Positions 31,124-40,376 of a stretch of DNA of 64,000 bases are shown here, piece after piece. A program made the position numbers and the translations under genes. The notes under the pieces are model-generated. The model ran no database searches. It was not told the origin of the DNA and was given only the letters and a program-made list of their open reading frames with translations. The stretch is from Brevundimonas sp. MYb52 (GTDB taxonomy: Bacteria > Pseudomonadota > Alphaproteobacteria > Caulobacterales > Caulobacteraceae). The stretch spans positions 1-64,000 of the forward strand of contig NZ_PCPB01000007.1 of assembly GCF_002979535.1 (NCBI RefSeq), read 5' to 3'. Positions within the stretch are counted from its first letter, which is position 1. Every line of letters begins with the position of its first letter.

Positions 31124-32181
31124 GCGCGGCGGCGAAATCCGCAGGCGCGCTGTCGGGCCTGACGATCATCGAGATGGCCGGGATCGGCCCCGGCCCCTTC
31201 GCCTGTATGATGCTGGCCGACCACGGCGCCGAGGTCATCCGCATCGACCGTCCGGGCGCCAGGATCGACCCGACCGACGTGCTGGCGCGCTCGCGCAAGC
31301 GGGTCGAACTGGATCTCAAGAGCGAAGAAGGCCGAGCCGCCGCGCGTGAACTGATCCGCAAGGCTGACGGTCTGGTCGAGGGCTATCGCCCCGGCGTCAT
31401 GGAGCGCCTGGGCCTGGGCCCCGAGGTGCTGCTGGCCGACAATCCCAGGCTGGTTTACGGTCGCATGACGGGCTGGGGCCAGGAAGGGCCACTGGCGAAG
31501 GCCGCCGGTCACGACATCAACTACATCGCCATCACCGGCGCCCTGAACGCCTTTGGCCGGGCGGGCGAAAAGCCGACGCCGCCGATCAACATGGTCGGCG
31601 ACTTCGGCGGGGGCGGCATGATGATGGCCTTCGCCATGCTGGCCGGTATCCTTTCGGCGCGCTCGACCGGGCAGGGGCAGGTCATCGACTGCGCCATGAC
31701 CGACGGCGCCTCGCTGCTGATGGGCATGATCTGGGGCTTCCGCGCCCAGGGCATTTGGGGCGACGAGCGGGGGACCAACTACCTCGACACCGGCGCGCCC
31801 TACTATGACACCTATGCGACTGCCGACGGCCTCTATGTCGCTATCGGGTCCATCGAGCCGCCCTTCTATGCGCGGATGCTGGAAGCCACCGGCCTGACCG
31901 ATGATCCCATGTTCAAGGACCAAGACGGGGCCGCCGATCGCGAGACGCGCCGCGCCCGCCTGACCCAGATTTTCGCCGCCAAGACCCGCGACGAATGGCG
32001 CCTCCTGATGGAAGGGACCGACGCCTGCTTCGCCCCGGTGCTCTCCTTCGCCGAGGCACCGTCCTATCCGCACAACGCCCAGCGTCAGGCCTTCATCGAA
32101 CTGGACGGCGTGATGCAGCCGGCCCCCGCGCCCCGCTTCTCCCTGACGCCGGCGCCGCAACCGCGCGCGCCCGGCACCTGA
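31120..32181 (+). CDS. Alpha-methylacyl-CoA racemase-like (CoA-transferase family III)
   Basis: A 353-residue class III CoA-transferase-fold protein of the AMACR/Mcr branch: MAGIGPGPFACMMLADHGAEVIRIDRP at the N-terminus, GYRPGVMERLGLGP, MTGWGQEGPLAKAAGHDINYIAITGAL, and PPINMVGDFGGGGM, in which the Asp of GDFGG and an earlier His are the acid/base pair of the racemases. It would interconvert (R)- and (S)-2-methylacyl-CoA so that a branched chain can enter beta-oxidation. It heads an operon with thiolase and a FadJ-type enzyme. Start GTG 31120, coupled to a short upstream frame. Confidence 0.85.
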   Translation: MSAAAKSAGALSGLTIIEMAGIGPGPFACMMLADHGAEVIRIDRPGARIDPTDVLARSRKRVELDLKSEEGRAAARELIRKADGLVEGYRPGVMERLGLGPEVLLADNPRLVYGRMTGWGQEGPLAKAAGHDINYIAITGALNAFGRAGEKPTPPINMVGDFGGGGMMMAFAMLAGILSARSTGQGQVIDCAMTDGASLLMGMIWGFRAQGIWGDERGTNYLDTGAPYYDTYATADGLYVAIGSIEPPFYARMLEATGLTDDPMFKDQDGAADRETRRARLTQIFAAKTRDEWRLLMEGTDACFAPVLSFAEAPSYPHNAQRQAFIELDGVMQPAPAPRFSLTPAPQPRAPGT

Positions 32182-32204
32182 TCAGAACAACCGAGGAAAC
32201 GACC

Positions 32205-33407
32205 GTGAGACAAGCCTACATCTATGACGCCGTGCGGACCCCGCGCGGGCGAGGCAACGCCAAGGGTAGCCTGCATGAAGTGACCGCCATCTCGCTGGCG
32301 ACCCAGGTGCTTCAGGCCCTGCGCGACCGCAACAGCCTCGACACCAGCCTGATCGACGACGTGATCCTGGGCTGCGTCGCCCCCATCGGCGAACAGGGCG
32401 CCAACATCGCCCGCGTCGCCGCCATCAACGCCGGTCTGGCCCAGACGGTGGCCGGCGTGCAGATGAACCGCTTCTGCGCCTCGGGTCTGGAAGCCGTGAA
32501 CACGGCGGCGGCCAAGGTCGTCTTCGGCGAGGCTGACGCGGCCATCGGCGGCGGCGTCGAGAGCATGAGCCGGGTCAAGATGGGCTCGGACGGCGGCGCC
32601 TGGTCGACCGACGCCGACGTGGCCTTCACCACCTATTTCGCGCCGCAAGGCATAGGCGCCGACGCCATCGCCACCCTGTCCGGCTTCAGCCGCACCGACG
32701 TGGACGCCTTCGCCGCCGAGAGCCAGAAGCGCGCCGCCGCCGCCTGGGCCGCTGACCGCTTCAAGAACTCCATCGTCCCGGTCAAGCACTGCGGCGTGAC
32801 CGTTCTGGCCCATGACGAGTTCATGCGTCCCGAAACCACAGTCGAAAGCCTGAGCGCGCTGAAGGCTTCGTTCGCGGGTCTCGGCGCAGCGGGCTTCGAT
32901 TCCATCATGCGCCAGCGCTATCCCGAGATCGAAGCGGTCAACCACGTCCACCACGCGGGCAACAGCTCGGGCATCGTCGACGGCGCCTCGGGCCTGCTGA
33001 TCGGCACCAGGGAGCTGGGCGAGAAGATGGGCCTCAAGCCCCGCGCCCGCATCGTCGGCACGGCCTCGATCGGCTCGGAGCCGACCATCATGCTGACCGG
33101 CCCGGTGGCCGTGACGCAGAAGGCCCTGGCGCGCGCCGGCATGAGCATCGACGACATCGACCTGTTCGAGCTGAACGAGGCCTTCGCCTCGGTGGTCATG
33201 TACTTCATGCAGCAGCTGAACGTGTCGCACGACAAGATGAACGTGAACGGCGGCGCCATCGCCATGGGCCACCCCCTGGGCGCCACCGGCGGCATGATCC
33301 TCGGCACCCTGCTGGACGAGCTGGAACGCACCGACAAGTCGACCGGTCTCGCCACCCTCTGCGTCGGCGCCGGCATGGGCACCGCCACCATCATCGAGCG
33401 CGTCTGA
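32205..33407 (+). CDS. Acetyl-CoA C-acyltransferase (thiolase)
   Basis: A 400-residue degradative thiolase: the acyl-accepting Cys is C91 in MNRFCASGLEAV, the His is in GHPLGATGG, the second Cys is in CVGAGMG, and NEAFA carries the Asn. Start GTG 32205 with GAGGAAA upstream. It performs the last thiolytic step after the 3-hydroxyacyl-CoA dehydrogenase encoded next. It sits 23 bases after the racemase-like gene and 27 before the FadJ-type gene, in one operon under the operator at 30995. Confidence 0.94.
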   Translation: MRQAYIYDAVRTPRGRGNAKGSLHEVTAISLATQVLQALRDRNSLDTSLIDDVILGCVAPIGEQGANIARVAAINAGLAQTVAGVQMNRFCASGLEAVNTAAAKVVFGEADAAIGGGVESMSRVKMGSDGGAWSTDADVAFTTYFAPQGIGADAIATLSGFSRTDVDAFAAESQKRAAAAWAADRFKNSIVPVKHCGVTVLAHDEFMRPETTVESLSALKASFAGLGAAGFDSIMRQRYPEIEAVNHVHHAGNSSGIVDGASGLLIGTRELGEKMGLKPRARIVGTASIGSEPTIMLTGPVAVTQKALARAGMSIDDIDLFELNEAFASVVMYFMQQLNVSHDKMNVNGGAIAMGHPLGATGGMILGTLLDELERTDKSTGLATLCVGAGMGTATIIERV

Positions 33408-33434
33408 TCGCGATCTGACAGTCAGGACAACGAC

Positions 33435-35606
33435 ATGAACAACTTCACCGTTTCGGTGGATGCCGACGGCATCGCCACCTTCCTGTTCGACGTGCCGGGC
33501 CGCACGATGAACACCCTCACCGACAGCGCCGTGGCCGACATCGACGCCATCGTCGCCCGCATCCGCGACGACATGTTCATCCGCGGCGCCATCCTGGCCT
33601 CGGGCAAGTCGAACGGCTTCTGCGCCGGGGCCGACCTGGGCGAACTGGGCGAGACGGCTGGCGGTCAGGCCGACGGCGCGGCGCGTGAAGCGGCTTTGCC
33701 CGCCACCTCGCGCATGACCTGGGCCCTACGGGCGCTGGAAACCGTCGGCAAGCCGGTGGTCGCCGCCATCGAGGGCATCGCTCTTGGCGGTGGTTTCGAG
33801 TTCACCCTGGCGGCCCACTACCGCGTCGCCTCGATCAAGGCCAAGGTCGGCCTGCCGGAGGTCACCATCGGCCTGCTGCCGGGCGCCGGCGGCACTCAGC
33901 GGGTCCCGCGTCTGGCGGGCGTGCAGGCCGCGCTCGACCTGATGCTGACCGGCGCGCCGGTTGACGCCGAGAAGGCCAAGGCCATCGGCATCATCGACGA
34001 AGTGGTCGAGCCGGGTCAGGCCCTGGCTGCCGCCAAGGCCTGGATCATGGCCGACGGCGAGGGCGTCCAGCCCTGGGACCGCAAGGGCTATGTGATGAAG
34101 GACGGCCCCTATTCGGAAGCCGGTTCGCCCGTCTTCATGATGGCTCCGCCCAAGATCATGTCCAAGAGCTACGGCAACTATCCGGCCCAGAAGAACATCG
34201 CCCGCTGCGTCTATGAGGGCTTCAACCTGCCGATGGACGCCGCGCTGCGCGTCGAGGCGCGTCTGTTCCTGGACACCCAGCAGTCGCCGCAGGCGCGGGC
34301 CATGATCCGTTCGCTCTTCCTGTCGAAACAGGCCCTGGCCAAGGGCGGCGCCCGTCCCGAGGGCGTCCCGACCTACACCGTCAAGAAGGCCGCCGTTCTC
34401 GGCGCCGGCATGATGGGCGCGGGCATCGCCTACGCCCAGGCGCGGGTCGGCATCGACACCGTCCTGATCGACGTGGCCCAGGCCGGCGCCGACAAGGGCA
34501 AGGCCTACTCCGAAAGCCTGGTCGCCAAGGCCGTGGCCAAGGGCGCGATGAGTCAGCAGGCCGCTGACGAACTGGTCGGCCGCATCAACGCCACCACCGA
34601 CTATGACGCCATCAAGGGCGCCGATCTGGTGGTCGAGGCCGTGTTCGAGGACCGCGCCCTGAAGGCCGATGTGACCAAGCGCGCCGAGGCCCAGATCGGG
34701 TCGGACGCGGTCTTCGCCTCCAACACCTCGACCCTGCCGATCACCGGCCTGTCGGAAGCCTCCGAGCGTCCGGCCAACTTCATCGGCATCCACTTCTTCT
34801 CGCCGGTGGACCGGATGGAGCTGGTCGAGATCATCGTCGGCAAGACCACCTCGCAGGAGACCTTGGCCAAGGCGCTGGACTACTGCAAGCAGCTGAAGAA
34901 GGTGCCGATCGTCGTCAACGACAGCCGCGGCTTCTTCACCAGTCGCGTGTTCGACACCTATATCCGTGAAGGCCTGGAAATGCTGATCGAGGGCGTCGCC
35001 CCGGCCATCATCGACAACGTCGGCCGCATGACCGGCATGCCGCGCGGTCCGCTGGAGCTGCTGGATGACGTGGCTATCGACCTGGTGGATCGCGTCGCCG
35101 GTCAGCGTCGCAACGACCTGAACCTGCCGGCGCCGGTGGCCGGCGACACCGACAAGTTCCTGATCGACATGGTCGCCCAGGAGCGTTGGGGCCGCAAGAA
35201 CGGCAAGGGCGTCTATGACTATCCGCAAGGCGGGGCCAAGAGCCTGTGGCCCGGTTTGGCGCAGATGTATCCGGTCAAGATCGCCCGTTCGAGCCCGGAA
35301 CTGGTCGAGCACCTGAAGCAGCGTCTGCTGTATCGTCAGGCCGTCGAGGCCGCGCGCTGCATGGACGAGAACGTCGTCACCGCCGCCCGCGACGCCGATG
35401 TCGGCGCCATCCTGGGCTGGGGCTTCGCGCCCTGGACCGGCGGTCCGATCAGCCTGATCGACAGCGTCGGCGTGGCCCCGTTCACCGCCGCCTGCGAGGC
35501 CCTGGCCGCCCAGTACGGCGAGCGGTTCGCGCCGCCGGCCCTGCTGAAGAGCATGTCCGAGAAGGGCGAGCGCTTCTATCCGGCGCCCAAGCCTCTGGCG
35601 GCCTGA
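33435..35606 (+). CDS. Enoyl-CoA hydratase/3-hydroxyacyl-CoA dehydrogenase fusion (FadJ-type)
   Basis: A 723-residue bifunctional beta-oxidation enzyme. Residues 1-200 are a crotonase domain with the oxyanion and acid motifs IEGIALGGGFEFTLAAHYR and GLPEVTIGLLPGAGGTQR. From about 310 a Rossmann domain begins (VLGAGMMGAGIAYAQA), followed by IHFFSPVDRMELVEII and NDSRGFFTSRV with the catalytic His/Glu, and two C-terminal dehydrogenase helical domains. It resembles FadJ and the alpha subunit of the trifunctional complex; the thiolase immediately upstream is probably its beta partner. Start ATG 33435 with AGGACAA. A terminator follows. Confidence 0.94.
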   Translation: MNNFTVSVDADGIATFLFDVPGRTMNTLTDSAVADIDAIVARIRDDMFIRGAILASGKSNGFCAGADLGELGETAGGQADGAAREAALPATSRMTWALRALETVGKPVVAAIEGIALGGGFEFTLAAHYRVASIKAKVGLPEVTIGLLPGAGGTQRVPRLAGVQAALDLMLTGAPVDAEKAKAIGIIDEVVEPGQALAAAKAWIMADGEGVQPWDRKGYVMKDGPYSEAGSPVFMMAPPKIMSKSYGNYPAQKNIARCVYEGFNLPMDAALRVEARLFLDTQQSPQARAMIRSLFLSKQALAKGGARPEGVPTYTVKKAAVLGAGMMGAGIAYAQARVGIDTVLIDVAQAGADKGKAYSESLVAKAVAKGAMSQQAADELVGRINATTDYDAIKGADLVVEAVFEDRALKADVTKRAEAQIGSDAVFASNTSTLPITGLSEASERPANFIGIHFFSPVDRMELVEIIVGKTTSQETLAKALDYCKQLKKVPIVVNDSRGFFTSRVFDTYIREGLEMLIEGVAPAIIDNVGRMTGMPRGPLELLDDVAIDLVDRVAGQRRNDLNLPAPVAGDTDKFLIDMVAQERWGRKNGKGVYDYPQGGAKSLWPGLAQMYPVKIARSSPELVEHLKQRLLYRQAVEAARCMDENVVTAARDADVGAILGWGFAPWTGGPISLIDSVGVAPFTAACEALAAQYGERFAPPALLKSMSEKGERFYPAPKPLAA

Positions 35607-35627
35607 TCACCGCATAGGTCTGAATAA

Positions 35628-35663
35628 AGAAGGGCGGGGCGCAAGCAAGCGTCCCGCCCTTCT
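35628..35663 (+). terminator. Terminator of the racemase-thiolase-FadJ operon
   Basis: A 13-15 bp hairpin with one G-T pair (AGAAGGGCGGG against CCCGCCCTTCT), followed by a mixed T-rich stretch. Confidence 0.75.
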
Positions 35664-35709
35664 GTTTGTCTTTCCTCTCCCGATGGGAGAGGGGAGTGGG
35701 CTGGCAAAA

Positions 35710-35737
35710 GAAAAGGCGGGCAACCCCTCGCCCGCCT
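35710..35737 (-). terminator. Terminator of the 35.8-kb ligase gene
   Basis: On the minus strand AGGCGGGC pairs with GCCCGCCT and runs into TTTTCTTTTG, 27 bases past the ligase stop. Confidence 0.75.
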
Positions 35738-35763
35738 CTTCCCGCTTTACTGAACGCCGCGTC

Positions 35764-37311
35764 TTAGGCGGGGTCCAGATCCTTCAGAACGGCCTCGCGA
35801 ACGGGGCCCTTCTGGATCTTGCCGGCGGCGCTGCGCGGAAGCCGGGTGTCGCTGAAGCTGACGCTCTTGGGCGTCTTGAAGCCGGCGATGCGTTGGCGGC
35901 AGAAGGCGGACAACTCCTCGAAGCTGGGCTGCTCTGCGCCGGTCTTGCAGACGATATGGGCGTGGACGCGCTCGCCCCAGACCGGATCGGGCACGCCGAT
36001 GACGGCGGCTTCCTCGATGGCCGGGTGCCAGGACAGGGCGTTCTCGACCTCGATCGAATAGACGTTCTCGGCCCCGGACACGATCATGTCCTTCAACCGG
36101 TCGGTGATGTAGATATAGCCTTCTTCGTCCATCCAGCCCGCGTCGCGGGTGTGCAGCCAGCCGTTACGCATGACGTCGGCGGTTTCTTCGGGACGGTTCC
36201 AGTAGCCTAGCATGACATTGCCGCCGCGCCCGACGATCTCGCCGATCTGGCCGCGCGGAACCTCACGGCCCTCCTCGTCGACGATGCGGATTTCAAAGCC
36301 GAGGGCGACCTTGCCGCAGGAACGTAGGCGCGGGTGGTCGTCGGCGCACTGGTGCGCGGCGGGCGTCAGGACGGTGCAGGACGCCATCTCGGTCTGACCA
36401 AAGCCCTGGATGAAGCCGATATTCGGGAACTTCTGACGCGCCAGGGCCAGGGTGGCGGCGGGCAGGGACGAGCCGCCATAGCCCAGCATCTGCAGCTTCG
36501 ACAGATCCAACTGGTCCAGCCGCTCATACTTGGCCATCCGGTCGATGACGGCGGGCACGGTGAAGCAGTGGGTCACGCCATGCTCGGCGATGGCCTCCAG
36601 CATGGACTCGGCGGTGAAGCTGCGACGGAAGACATGGGTCGCGCCGGTCATGGTGGCGAACAGGATGCCAATGTCCGCCAGGTGGAACATGGGCGCGGCG
36701 TGGAAGTTGACGCCGCTCTCGTCGAAGGGAATCGACATCAGCAGGTTGGCGGCGATGGTGTGCATATTGCCGTGGCTCAGCATCACGCCCTTGGGCAGGC
36801 CTGTGGTGCCGCCGGTATAGAAGATGCCAGCCAGATCGCCGTCCTCGGCCAGGTGTTCCTCGGCCGGTTCCGAGCTCTGGATCAGGCCTTCATGCGTCAG
36901 ATGGGCCGATGCGCCGGGCGCGCCGTCCATGGCGACCAGACGCTGGACTGCGCCTTCAGCCAGCAGTTGCTCGGCGACGGCGGTGAACTCTTCGCCGAAG
37001 CACAGGGTCTGCACCCCGGCGTCGGTCAGTTGGAAGGCCAGCTCGGGCGTGGCCAGGCGGGTGTTCAGCGGCGTCAGCACCCCCCCGGCCCATAGGACGC
37101 CGAAGTAGGTCTCGAAATAGAAGTCGCAGTTGTTGGCCAGGATGGCGACGCGGTCGCCGGTCTTCAGCCCGGCCTGGGCGCGCAGGCCGCCGGCCAGGCG
37201 AGCGACGCGGTCGCCCACTTCGCGCCAGGTGCGGCGGCGGTCGCCGTCGATGGTGGCGGTGCGGTCGGCGGCCGTAACGACGGCGCGAACCAGGCCCTGA
37301 GTAATTCTCAT
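35764..37311 (-). CDS. Acyl-CoA synthetase (AMP-forming) 1
   Basis: A 515-residue member of the adenylate-forming ligases. It has the P-loop FYTGGTTGLPKGVMLSH (about 172-188), IQGFGQTEMAS, GWLHTRDAGWMDEEGY, DRLKDMIVSGAENVYSIEVE and the C-terminal catalytic Lys in AAGKIQKGPV. It activates a carboxylic acid to its CoA thioester at the cost of ATP and so feeds the beta-oxidation enzymes. I start it at ATG 37311 because the longer frame would begin at the operator itself; AGGAG lies 12 bases upstream. It diverges from the hydratase-LeuCD operon over a perfect operator. Confidence 0.92.
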   Translation of the reverse strand: MRITQGLVRAVVTAADRTATIDGDRRRTWREVGDRVARLAGGLRAQAGLKTGDRVAILANNCDFYFETYFGVLWAGGVLTPLNTRLATPELAFQLTDAGVQTLCFGEEFTAVAEQLLAEGAVQRLVAMDGAPGASAHLTHEGLIQSSEPAEEHLAEDGDLAGIFYTGGTTGLPKGVMLSHGNMHTIAANLLMSIPFDESGVNFHAAPMFHLADIGILFATMTGATHVFRRSFTAESMLEAIAEHGVTHCFTVPAVIDRMAKYERLDQLDLSKLQMLGYGGSSLPAATLALARQKFPNIGFIQGFGQTEMASCTVLTPAAHQCADDHPRLRSCGKVALGFEIRIVDEEGREVPRGQIGEIVGRGGNVMLGYWNRPEETADVMRNGWLHTRDAGWMDEEGYIYITDRLKDMIVSGAENVYSIEVENALSWHPAIEEAAVIGVPDPVWGERVHAHIVCKTGAEQPSFEELSAFCRQRIAGFKTPKSVSFSDTRLPRSAAGKIQKGPVREAVLKDLDPA

Positions 37312-37350
37312 CGAAGGGGGTGCTCCTGCCGCCGCGAGGACGGGAAAGAT

Positions 37351-37367
37351 TGTCAAATCTATTGACA
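37351..37367. promoter_or_regulatory. Island operator site, perfect palindrome (TGTCAA-ATCTA-TTGACA)
   Basis: The best copy of the island motif, with both half-sites exact. It lies between the divergent ligase and enoyl-CoA hydratase genes. A weak half-site (TGTCAA at 37392) follows 41 bases later. Confidence 0.8.
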
Positions 37368-37468
37368 TCTAATCCCGCTCGGAACCATGTCTGTCAACTC
37401 ATGTTCAGGCGTTTTTCCGCCGTTCTCGTCGCGACTTGCGTGACCCGGGCGGCGCGGCGAGGTGTGCG

Positions 37469-38227
37469 ATGATCGGATTTGAACGCAAGGGCGAGGGTGC
37501 GATCATCCGGCTGGACCAGCCCGAGCGGATGAACGCCCTGACCGAACCGATGATGGAGGCGCTGGACGCCGCCGTGGACGCCGCCGTCGCCTCGGGCGCG
37601 CGAGCCATCATGCTGACGGGCGCGGGCCGGGCCTTCTGCGCGGGCGGGACCCTGTCCGAGCCGCTGCCGGACGACGCGGGCCGGATTCTGGAGACCCATA
37701 TCAACCCGCTGCTGCTCAAGCTGGCGGACCTGCCGATCCCGCTGATCGCGGCGGTCAACGGTCCGGCCATTGGAGCGGGAGCATCGATCGCCCTGGCCGC
37801 CGACATGATCCTGATGTCGCGTTCGGCCTTCCTGTCCTACGCCTTCGCCCAGGTCGGGCTGGCCCCCGACGGCGGAGCCAGCTGGCTGCTGCCGCGCACC
37901 CTGGGCTGGCATCGGGCCATGAGCCTGATGATGACGGGCGATCGCATTGACGCCGAGCAGGCCGTGACCTGGGGCCTGGCGTGGAAGGCGGTCGATCCCG
38001 AGGCTCTGACCGGCGAGGCCGAGGCCCTGTTGGAGCGTCTGTCGACCGGCCCGACCCTGGCCTATGCCGCTGTCCGCCGCACCGCCCGCGCCGCCCTGGA
38101 CCTCGGCTTCGCCCAGGCGCTGGACGTCGAACGCGAGGCGCAGACCGACGCCGGACGCACCGCCGATTTCAAGGAGGGCGCGTCAGCCTTCCTCGCCCGC
38201 CGCCCGGCCCAGTTCACCGGCCGCTAG
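37469..38227 (+). CDS. Enoyl-CoA hydratase/isomerase family protein
   Basis: A 252-residue crotonase-fold protein: the oxyanion motif [34 protein letters not shown], and [18 protein letters not shown]. At the second acidic position (the usual Glu near GLAPDGG) an Asp is seen, as in isomerases and PaaG-like enzymes, so hydration is not certain. ATG 37469, with GAGGTG upstream. First gene of an operon with LeuC and LeuD (10-base gap to LeuC), below a perfect operator. Confidence 0.87.
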   Translation: MIGFERKGEGAIIRLDQPERMNALTEPMMEALDAAVDAAVASGARAIMLTGAGRAFCAGGTLSEPLPDDAGRILETHINPLLLKLADLPIPLIAAVNGPAIGAGASIALAADMILMSRSAFLSYAFAQVGLAPDGGASWLLPRTLGWHRAMSLMMTGDRIDAEQAVTWGLAWKAVDPEALTGEAEALLERLSTGPTLAYAAVRRTARAALDLGFAQALDVEREAQTDAGRTADFKEGASAFLARRPAQFTGR

Positions 38228-38237
38228 GAGCGTCGCC

Positions 38238-39644
38238 ATGAGTTCGCCCCGCACCCTGCTGAGCAAGATCTACGATCGCCATCTGGTCGCCGACCTCGGC
38301 GACGGCGATATACTGATGTACGTCGACTTCCACCTGGTCCACGAGGTCACCAGCCCGCAAGCCTTCGAGGGCTTGCGCCAACGCGGAGCCGCGGTTCACG
38401 CCCCGGCCCAGACCCTGACCGTGGCCGACCACAATGTGCCGACGCTGAACCGCGCGGCAGGCATTCTCGACCCGGAAAGCCGGGCGCAGATCGAGCAGCT
38501 TCAGATCAACGCCGCCGAGTTCGGCCTGCCGTGGATCCCACTGGACAGCGTCGATCAGGGCATCGTCCACGTCGTCGGGCCGGAGCAGGGGCTGACCCTG
38601 CCGGGCACGACCATCGTCTGCGGCGACAGCCACACCGCCACCCACGGCGCCTTCGGGGCCCTGGCCTTCGGCATAGGCACCTCCGAGGTTGAGCACGTTC
38701 TGGCGACGCAGACCCTGGTGCAGAAGCGCGCCAGGTCCATGCTGATCGAGGTCGACGGCGCCCTGGGGCGCGGCATGACGGCCAAGGACCTGATCCTGGC
38801 CGTCATCGGCCAGATCGGGGCCAATGGGGCGACGGGCTACATCATCGAATACGCCGGTCAGGCCATTCGCGACCTCGACATGGCCGGGCGCATGACCGTC
38901 TGCAACATGTCGATCGAGGCGGGCGCACGGGCGGGTCTGATCGCACCGGACGAGACCACCTTCGCCTATCTGAAGGGGCGTCGCCACGCGCCGCAGGGCG
39001 CGGCCTTTGACGCCGCCGTGGCCGACTGGCGCACCCTGGCCAGCGATCCCGGCGCGACCTATGACAAGGTAGTGCGCATCGACGCCGCCGCCATCGCGCC
39101 CATGGTCACATGGGGTTCCAGCCCCGAGGCGGTGACGACCATTGGCGGGCGGACCCCCGACCTGAGCGCCGTCGCCGATGCCGGCCAGCGCGCCCAGATC
39201 GAGCAGATGCTGGCCTATATGGGCCTGTCGTCCGATCAGCCGCTGGACGGCCTGGCCATCGACACCGTCTTCATCGGTAGTTGCACCAACGGCCGTCTGG
39301 AGGACCTGCGCGCCGCCGCCGACATCGCGCGCGGCCGTCATGTGGCGAAGGGCGTGCGCGCTCTGGTCGTGCCGGGCTCGGGCCTCGTCAAGGCGGCGGC
39401 CGAGGTCGAGGGGCTGGACCGCATCTTCATCGACGCCGGGTTCGAATGGCGCGAGGCGGGCTGCTCCATGTGTCTGGGCATGAACCCCGACAAGCTGGCG
39501 CCGGGCGAGCGCTGCGCCTCGACCTCCAACCGCAATTTCGAGGGCCGTCAGGGTCCGGGCGGCCGCACCCATCTGGTGTCGCCGTCGATGGCCGCCGCCG
39601 CCGCCGTGGCGGGACGGCTGGTCGATGTCAGGAGCTTTGGCTGA
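38238..39644 (+). CDS. leuC: LeuC-like aconitase-family isomerase, large subunit
   Basis: A 468-residue 3-isopropylmalate dehydratase large-subunit homologue. It begins with [12 protein letters not shown] and contains [31 protein letters not shown]. Three iron-sulfur Cys residues are visible, in [11 protein letters not shown] and in [11 protein letters not shown]. The protein forms a [4Fe-4S] dehydratase with the small subunit encoded next (TGATG overlap). Here it sits in a catabolic operon with a crotonase and under the island operator, not with leuA or leuB, so its substrate may be a citramalate- or 2-methylmalate-like acid made from the degraded compound. Whether another leuC exists in the genome cannot be seen. 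Confidence 0.9.
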   Translation: MSSPRTLLSKIYDRHLVADLGDGDILMYVDFHLVHEVTSPQAFEGLRQRGAAVHAPAQTLTVADHNVPTLNRAAGILDPESRAQIEQLQINAAEFGLPWIPLDSVDQGIVHVVGPEQGLTLPGTTIVCGDSHTATHGAFGALAFGIGTSEVEHVLATQTLVQKRARSMLIEVDGALGRGMTAKDLILAVIGQIGANGATGYIIEYAGQAIRDLDMAGRMTVCNMSIEAGARAGLIAPDETTFAYLKGRRHAPQGAAFDAAVADWRTLASDPGATYDKVVRIDAAAIAPMVTWGSSPEAVTTIGGRTPDLSAVADAGQRAQIEQMLAYMGLSSDQPLDGLAIDTVFIGSCTNGRLEDLRAAADIARGRHVAKGVRALVVPGSGLVKAAAEVEGLDRIFIDAGFEWREAGCSMCLGMNPDKLAPGERCASTSNRNFEGRQGPGGRTHLVSPSMAAAAAVAGRLVDVRSFG

Positions 39645-40255
39645 TGCGAGCCTTCACCACCCTGGACGCCGTCGCGGCGGCCCTGCCCATCGCCAATATC
39701 GACACCGACAAGCTGGTGCCGGGGCGCTTTCTGAAGGGCGTTACCCGCGCTGGTCTGGGGCGCATCCTGCTGCACCCGCTACGCTTTGACGCTGATGATC
39801 AGCCACGCGCCGACTTCGTGCTGAACCAGCCGCCGTGGGATCAGGCAGGCATCCTGATCGCGCTCGACAACTTCGGCTGCGGCTCCAGCCGCGAGCACGC
39901 GCCCTGGGCCCTGCTGGACTTCGGAATCCGTTGCGTCATCGCGCCCAGCTTCGCCGACATCTTCCGCAACAACTGCTTGAAGAACGGCATCCTGCCGCTG
40001 GTCCTGCCTGCGGCGGACTGTCTGGCACTGATGGATCTGGCGCGCGATCCGGCGACGGCGCGGTTCAGCGTCTCCCTGCCGGATCAGACGGTGACGGCGG
40101 GCGGTCGCGTCTGGTCGTTCGACATCGGCGCCGCCGACAAGACCAAACTGCTGGAAGGCCAAGACGAGATCGACCTGGCTCTGGCGCGGCTGCCCGAGAT
40201 CGAACGCTTCGAGGCGCGCATCGGCTACGCCGCGCCGCATTTGGGGGCCTTCTAG
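39644..40255 (+). CDS. leuD: LeuD-like aconitase-family isomerase, small subunit
   Basis: A 203-residue swivel-domain subunit: NIDTDKLVPGRFLK (NIDTD substrate loop), GILIALDNFGCGSSREHAPWALLDFGIR and ADIFRNNCLKNGILPL are the hallmark motifs of LeuD. It completes the active site of the large subunit. Its ATG overlaps the LeuC stop (TGATG). The operon ends with it; a palindromic repeat follows. Same caution as for LeuC about the true substrate. Confidence 0.92.
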   Translation: MRAFTTLDAVAAALPIANIDTDKLVPGRFLKGVTRAGLGRILLHPLRFDADDQPRADFVLNQPPWDQAGILIALDNFGCGSSREHAPWALLDFGIRCVIAPSFADIFRNNCLKNGILPLVLPAADCLALMDLARDPATARFSVSLPDQTVTAGGRVWSFDIGAADKTKLLEGQDEIDLALARLPEIERFEARIGYAAPHLGAF

Positions 40256-40269
40256 GAGGCCAAGTTCAA

Positions 40270-40365
40270 CGTCATCTCGGCCGTAGCGCAGCGAAGAGCC
40301 GGGACCGCCCAAAGCGTCGTCGCTTCCTGCGGTCCCGGATAGCCCTGCGGGCTTCCGGGATGACG
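40270..40365. repeat. Long palindromic intergenic repeat (REP/BIME-like)
   Basis: A 96-base imperfect palindrome: CGTCATCTCGG at one end and CCGGGATGACG at the other, with an inner pair GCCGGGACCGC/GCGGTCCCGG. The type (GTCATCCCGG ends, inner 'GGGACCGC') is common between genes of Caulobacterales and sphingomonads as a dispersed, probably mobile repeat. It lies between converging genes (LeuD and a CoA-transferase) and can act as a bidirectional terminator. Confidence 0.7.
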
Positions 40366-40376
40366 GTGTTGGCTTA

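Noticed and set aside
37392..37408. TGTCAA-CTCAT-GTTCAG as a thirteenth operator
   Set aside because: The right half shares too few bases with TTGACA. I mention it only as a possible weak half-site.
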